Source of the DNA: Marsupella aquatica | Taxonomy: Eukaryota; Marchantiophyta | DNA: 64,000 nt | Reading direction: 5' to 3' | Assembly: GCA_973895155.1 (NCBI GenBank) | Contig: OZ316897.1 | Span: forward strand, 15,190,001 to 15,254,000 | Part shown: positions 61,901-64,000 of the stretch, one piece after another | Layout: each line of letters begins with the position of its first letter | Numbering within the stretch: the first letter of the stretch is position 1 | The notes under the pieces: generated by a model | The model's database searches: none | The model's input: only the letters and a program-made list of their open reading frames with translations | Told to the model about the DNA's origin: nothing | Program-made: the position numbers and the translations under genes

Positions 61901-62030
61901 GTGCTTTTTCAAACGAACCTTCGAATCTACTTTACGCAAGCCACTGTCAGGAAAGGAATTGAAGGATTTCCGCAGAACTCGTACTTGCTGTCAGTGCTTT
62001 TTAAAGGAACCTTCCAATCTACTTTACGCA
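61901..62030. repeat. Diverged duplication, 93-bp offset
   Basis: GTGCTTTTT, AACCTTC and AATCTACTTTACGCA recur in the same order at 61901 and 61994, with small changes. Confidence 0.7.
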
Positions 62031-62327
62031 GTGTTTCTGATGATTCCGAGCATCCTTGACAGGACGTGTGGGCTCACTTAGTCAATGGTGACTGACCTCC
62101 ATGACTAACTGACTCAATCCACATTAGCCTGTGGGTCCTCACCTTGCAAGCGGATATGGTCATAATTATGGATGTAACTATTCTGTGACTCCGCCAAAAA
62201 GCTGAAACAAGTAGCAGCACGTGCATTTTCGTCTCTGCAAGTGGACATGCCGATACAGTCATTTTGTGTAACTTTCAGCTACACCAAGCAACACGAGAGT
62301 AGTCTCCAGTCTACAATGGTTATACAT

Positions 62328-62555
62328 TTCAAACTGCCAAAAAACCCAATCCCTGGCAAGAAACCCAATCAAGGGAGAAAAAGCAATTATTATATATTTC
62401 AAACTGCCAAAAAACCCAATCCCTTCAAACTGCCAAAAAACCCAATCCCTGGCAAGAAAAGGCAAGAAACCCAATCAAGGGAGAAAAAGCAATTATTATA
62501 TTTATATACTTCAAACTGCCAAGAAACCCAATCAAAGGAGAACAAGGAAAACGCC
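62328..62555. repeat. Compound tandem repeat of three short modules
   Basis: Modules TTCAAACTGCCAAAAAACCC, GGCAAGAAACCCAATCAAGG and GAGAAAAAGCAATTATTATA are combined in shuffled order and number, four, three and two or more times. The array is nearly undiverged, so it is recent. Confidence 0.9.
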
Positions 62556-62629
62556 AAAAAGCCAACAGGACCAGGGCAATTGGTTATGTAGACTTTATCA
62601 TTGTGATTTTTAGCTGTAGTATAAGCTAA

Positions 62630-63126
62630 CATGTGGTAAAGCAAACTGTAGCAAATGGTGCTATAATTATTTTGCTAGAGGACAAGTTAGCGACCCACTC
62701 TACCTAGACGTTACTTAGTTCCTTGAAATCATTGTATGGCCCCCAATGTAGTAAAGGAAACTGTAACAAATGATGTCAGGATTATTTGCTAAAAGACAAC
62801 TTGGGGACCCACTCCACCTAGAAGTCATATACTGTTGTTCATTGGCTAGGGCCTCTCTTGTTTTGACAAGAGAATATCGAATGAGGGGCATCTGAGTACA
62901 ATTTTAATGTTAAAAAACTCAAAATAGAAATGGACCAAGTGACTAACCATCTTCTAGTAGTAGGGAGTCTCAAAACGGGGCAGTCCGGAAGTTCACTGCT
63001 TCTTCATTTTACCTGGGCAATCTCTTGACAAACTGAACCACACCTCCAAATTCAGTCCTGAAAAGTTCTGCTTTCATCAGCCTGTGACATCTCTTGACAA
63101 ACTGAAGCCCACGTCAAACTTCAGAG
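62630..63126. repeat. Two further tandem duplications before the LINE fragment
   Basis: A unit of about 120 bp with GTAAAGNAAACTGTANCAAATG, GGACAA or AGACAA, and GACCCACTC, then ACCTAGA, occurs at about 62635 and 62751. A 69-bp unit with ATCTCTTGACAAACTGAA occurs near 63020 and 63089. Confidence 0.8.
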
Positions 63127-63154
63127 TTTAAGACCCCATTGTGTGCTCTAGTAA

Positions 63155-64000
63155 GGCTTCTCAAAACTTTTACTCATTCATGCTTTGAGGGCGGCGGATC
63201 CAGACATCCAGTCCCTGATCACCTTTGTCCATTTTTTTTATGGACTCGAGGCCCCACTCTTCTATAGTCATCACTCCTCTATTGGAGTGTATACCACTAT
63301 TTCTTGTGCAAAAGGTACACGTCAGGGTGACCCTTTGGGTGGGCCTCTTTTTGCCATTGCCAATTTTACAGTTTTACGGGAAACCGCCATGGCCCACCCC
63401 CAGTGTATCTTCCCCTCCCTTTCAGATGACACCCACATCATTGGTCCTCTTGCCGCGGTTACTTCTGCCCTCGCCACTCTTTCCACCCATTTGATGGGCC
63501 TCGGTTTACGGGTTCAGCCTATGAAGAGTCGTGCATGGAATCCAGCTGGGTTACCCTTTGATCTTGCGCTTCCCCCAGGGTTCTTACGTCCAGACGATGG
63601 TCTTCGGGTCCTTGGCTCCCCAGTCGGTACCGCTTCCTTTTGCTCATCTTTCATCGCTGACGCTCTACAGGCTGCCTTAGCCCCTACTCTTATGCTCCCT
63701 AAGTTAGCAGATTCTCAGGCAGCATTTGGGATGTTGTTGAGGTGCATCCACCCTCGTGCGTCTTATCTGGCTCGGATGCATCCCCCTACCAAGGATCTTT
63801 ATCTCCACCTTCGAGCATTTGATATCTCCATTCGTGAGACTCTGGCCTCTCTTTTAGGGCCGGGTACGTTGCTCTCATCTCCGTGGCTTCATTGACAACT
63901 CGGTCTTCCTATTTCTCAGGGTGGTTTTGGGCTTACTTCCATTGAGAGCCTTGCACCTTTGGCCTTTTTGGGTGCGTGGGTGGCCGCCTTCTCATTGTTG
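63155..64000 (+). pseudogene. LINE-type reverse transcriptase, 5'-truncated, one stop, cut by the window edge
   Basis: The frame from 63155 reads a non-LTR reverse transcriptase from its middle onward. GTRQGDPLGGPLFA is the QGDPL substrate motif. SLSDDTHIIG is the catalytic DD box, with Leu-Ser where Tyr/Phe-Ala is usual. Then come the thumb-like part (GLRVQPMKSRAW, DGLRVLGSPVGT). The upstream part with the first catalytic aspartate is absent, as expected for a 5'-truncated insertion. A TGA at 63893-63895 interrupts the frame, which then continues in phase with LGLPISQGGFGL and AFLGAWVA to the last base. Its 3' end lies outside the window. It belongs to a plant LINE, family not resolved, and is not functional. 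Confidence 0.9.

Larger units (their letters stand above)
59596..62327. other. 3' flank of the alpha-galactosidase gene, no further gene seen
   Basis: It holds the untranslated end of the gene and intergenic DNA. AATAAAG at 60309-60315 is one possible poly(A) signal but lies 0.7 kb past the stop, and others are possible. No coding signal was found. A weak duplication at 61901-62030 shares CTACTTTACGCA and GTGCTTTTT. Confidence 0.45.

Overview
The window looks like nuclear DNA of a land plant, gene-poor and rich in repeats. Three things point there: a plant-type glycoside hydrolase family 27 alpha-galactosidase split into 15 exons with GT-AG introns, a Ty1/copia retrotransposon of plant type, and a LINE-type reverse transcriptase fragment. 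Nothing fixes the species. A seedless plant is possible but that is only a guess. No prokaryotic gene organisation, rRNA, tRNA or CRISPR was found.

Layout. 1-10 kb: no recognisable gene, with a few short duplications and two old copies of a hairpin repeat. 10.04-12.0 kb: an extremely A+T-rich block. 12-25.6 kb: a nested transposon region. It holds an old LTR (15.1 kb), a solo copia LTR (16.6 kb), a terminal-inverted-repeat element carrying a 59-bp minisatellite with palindromic cores (17.4-18.6 kb), a young but defective copia element with a perfect 5-bp target duplication (18.66-23.68 kb), and a 578-bp foldback element with a 10-bp target duplication (24.9-25.5 kb). 28.3-32.85 kb: a tandem-like array of about 15 diverged hairpin units spaced near 265 bp, the least explained structure here. 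33-48.8 kb: no convincing gene, but many short direct tandem duplications. 48.9-54.1 kb: a second copy of the old LTR, a diverged relative of the 17.4-kb element with its own palindromic array, and a dense cluster of tandem duplications. 54.5-59.6 kb: a G-rich, partly duplicated upstream region and the alpha-galactosidase gene on the + strand. 59.6-63.1 kb: gene-free with tandem duplications. 63.15 kb to the end: a 5'-truncated LINE reverse transcriptase that runs off the window.

The only gene that looks functional is the alpha-galactosidase. It would encode a 469-residue enzyme with an N-terminal signal or anchor segment that removes terminal alpha-linked galactose. The copia and LINE coding regions carry stop codons and are pseudogenes. 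The most interesting structures are the hairpin array, the two related elements that share a palindrome-per-59-bp design with different core sequences, and the copia copy whose 5' LTR runs into gag exactly at a splice-donor-like site.
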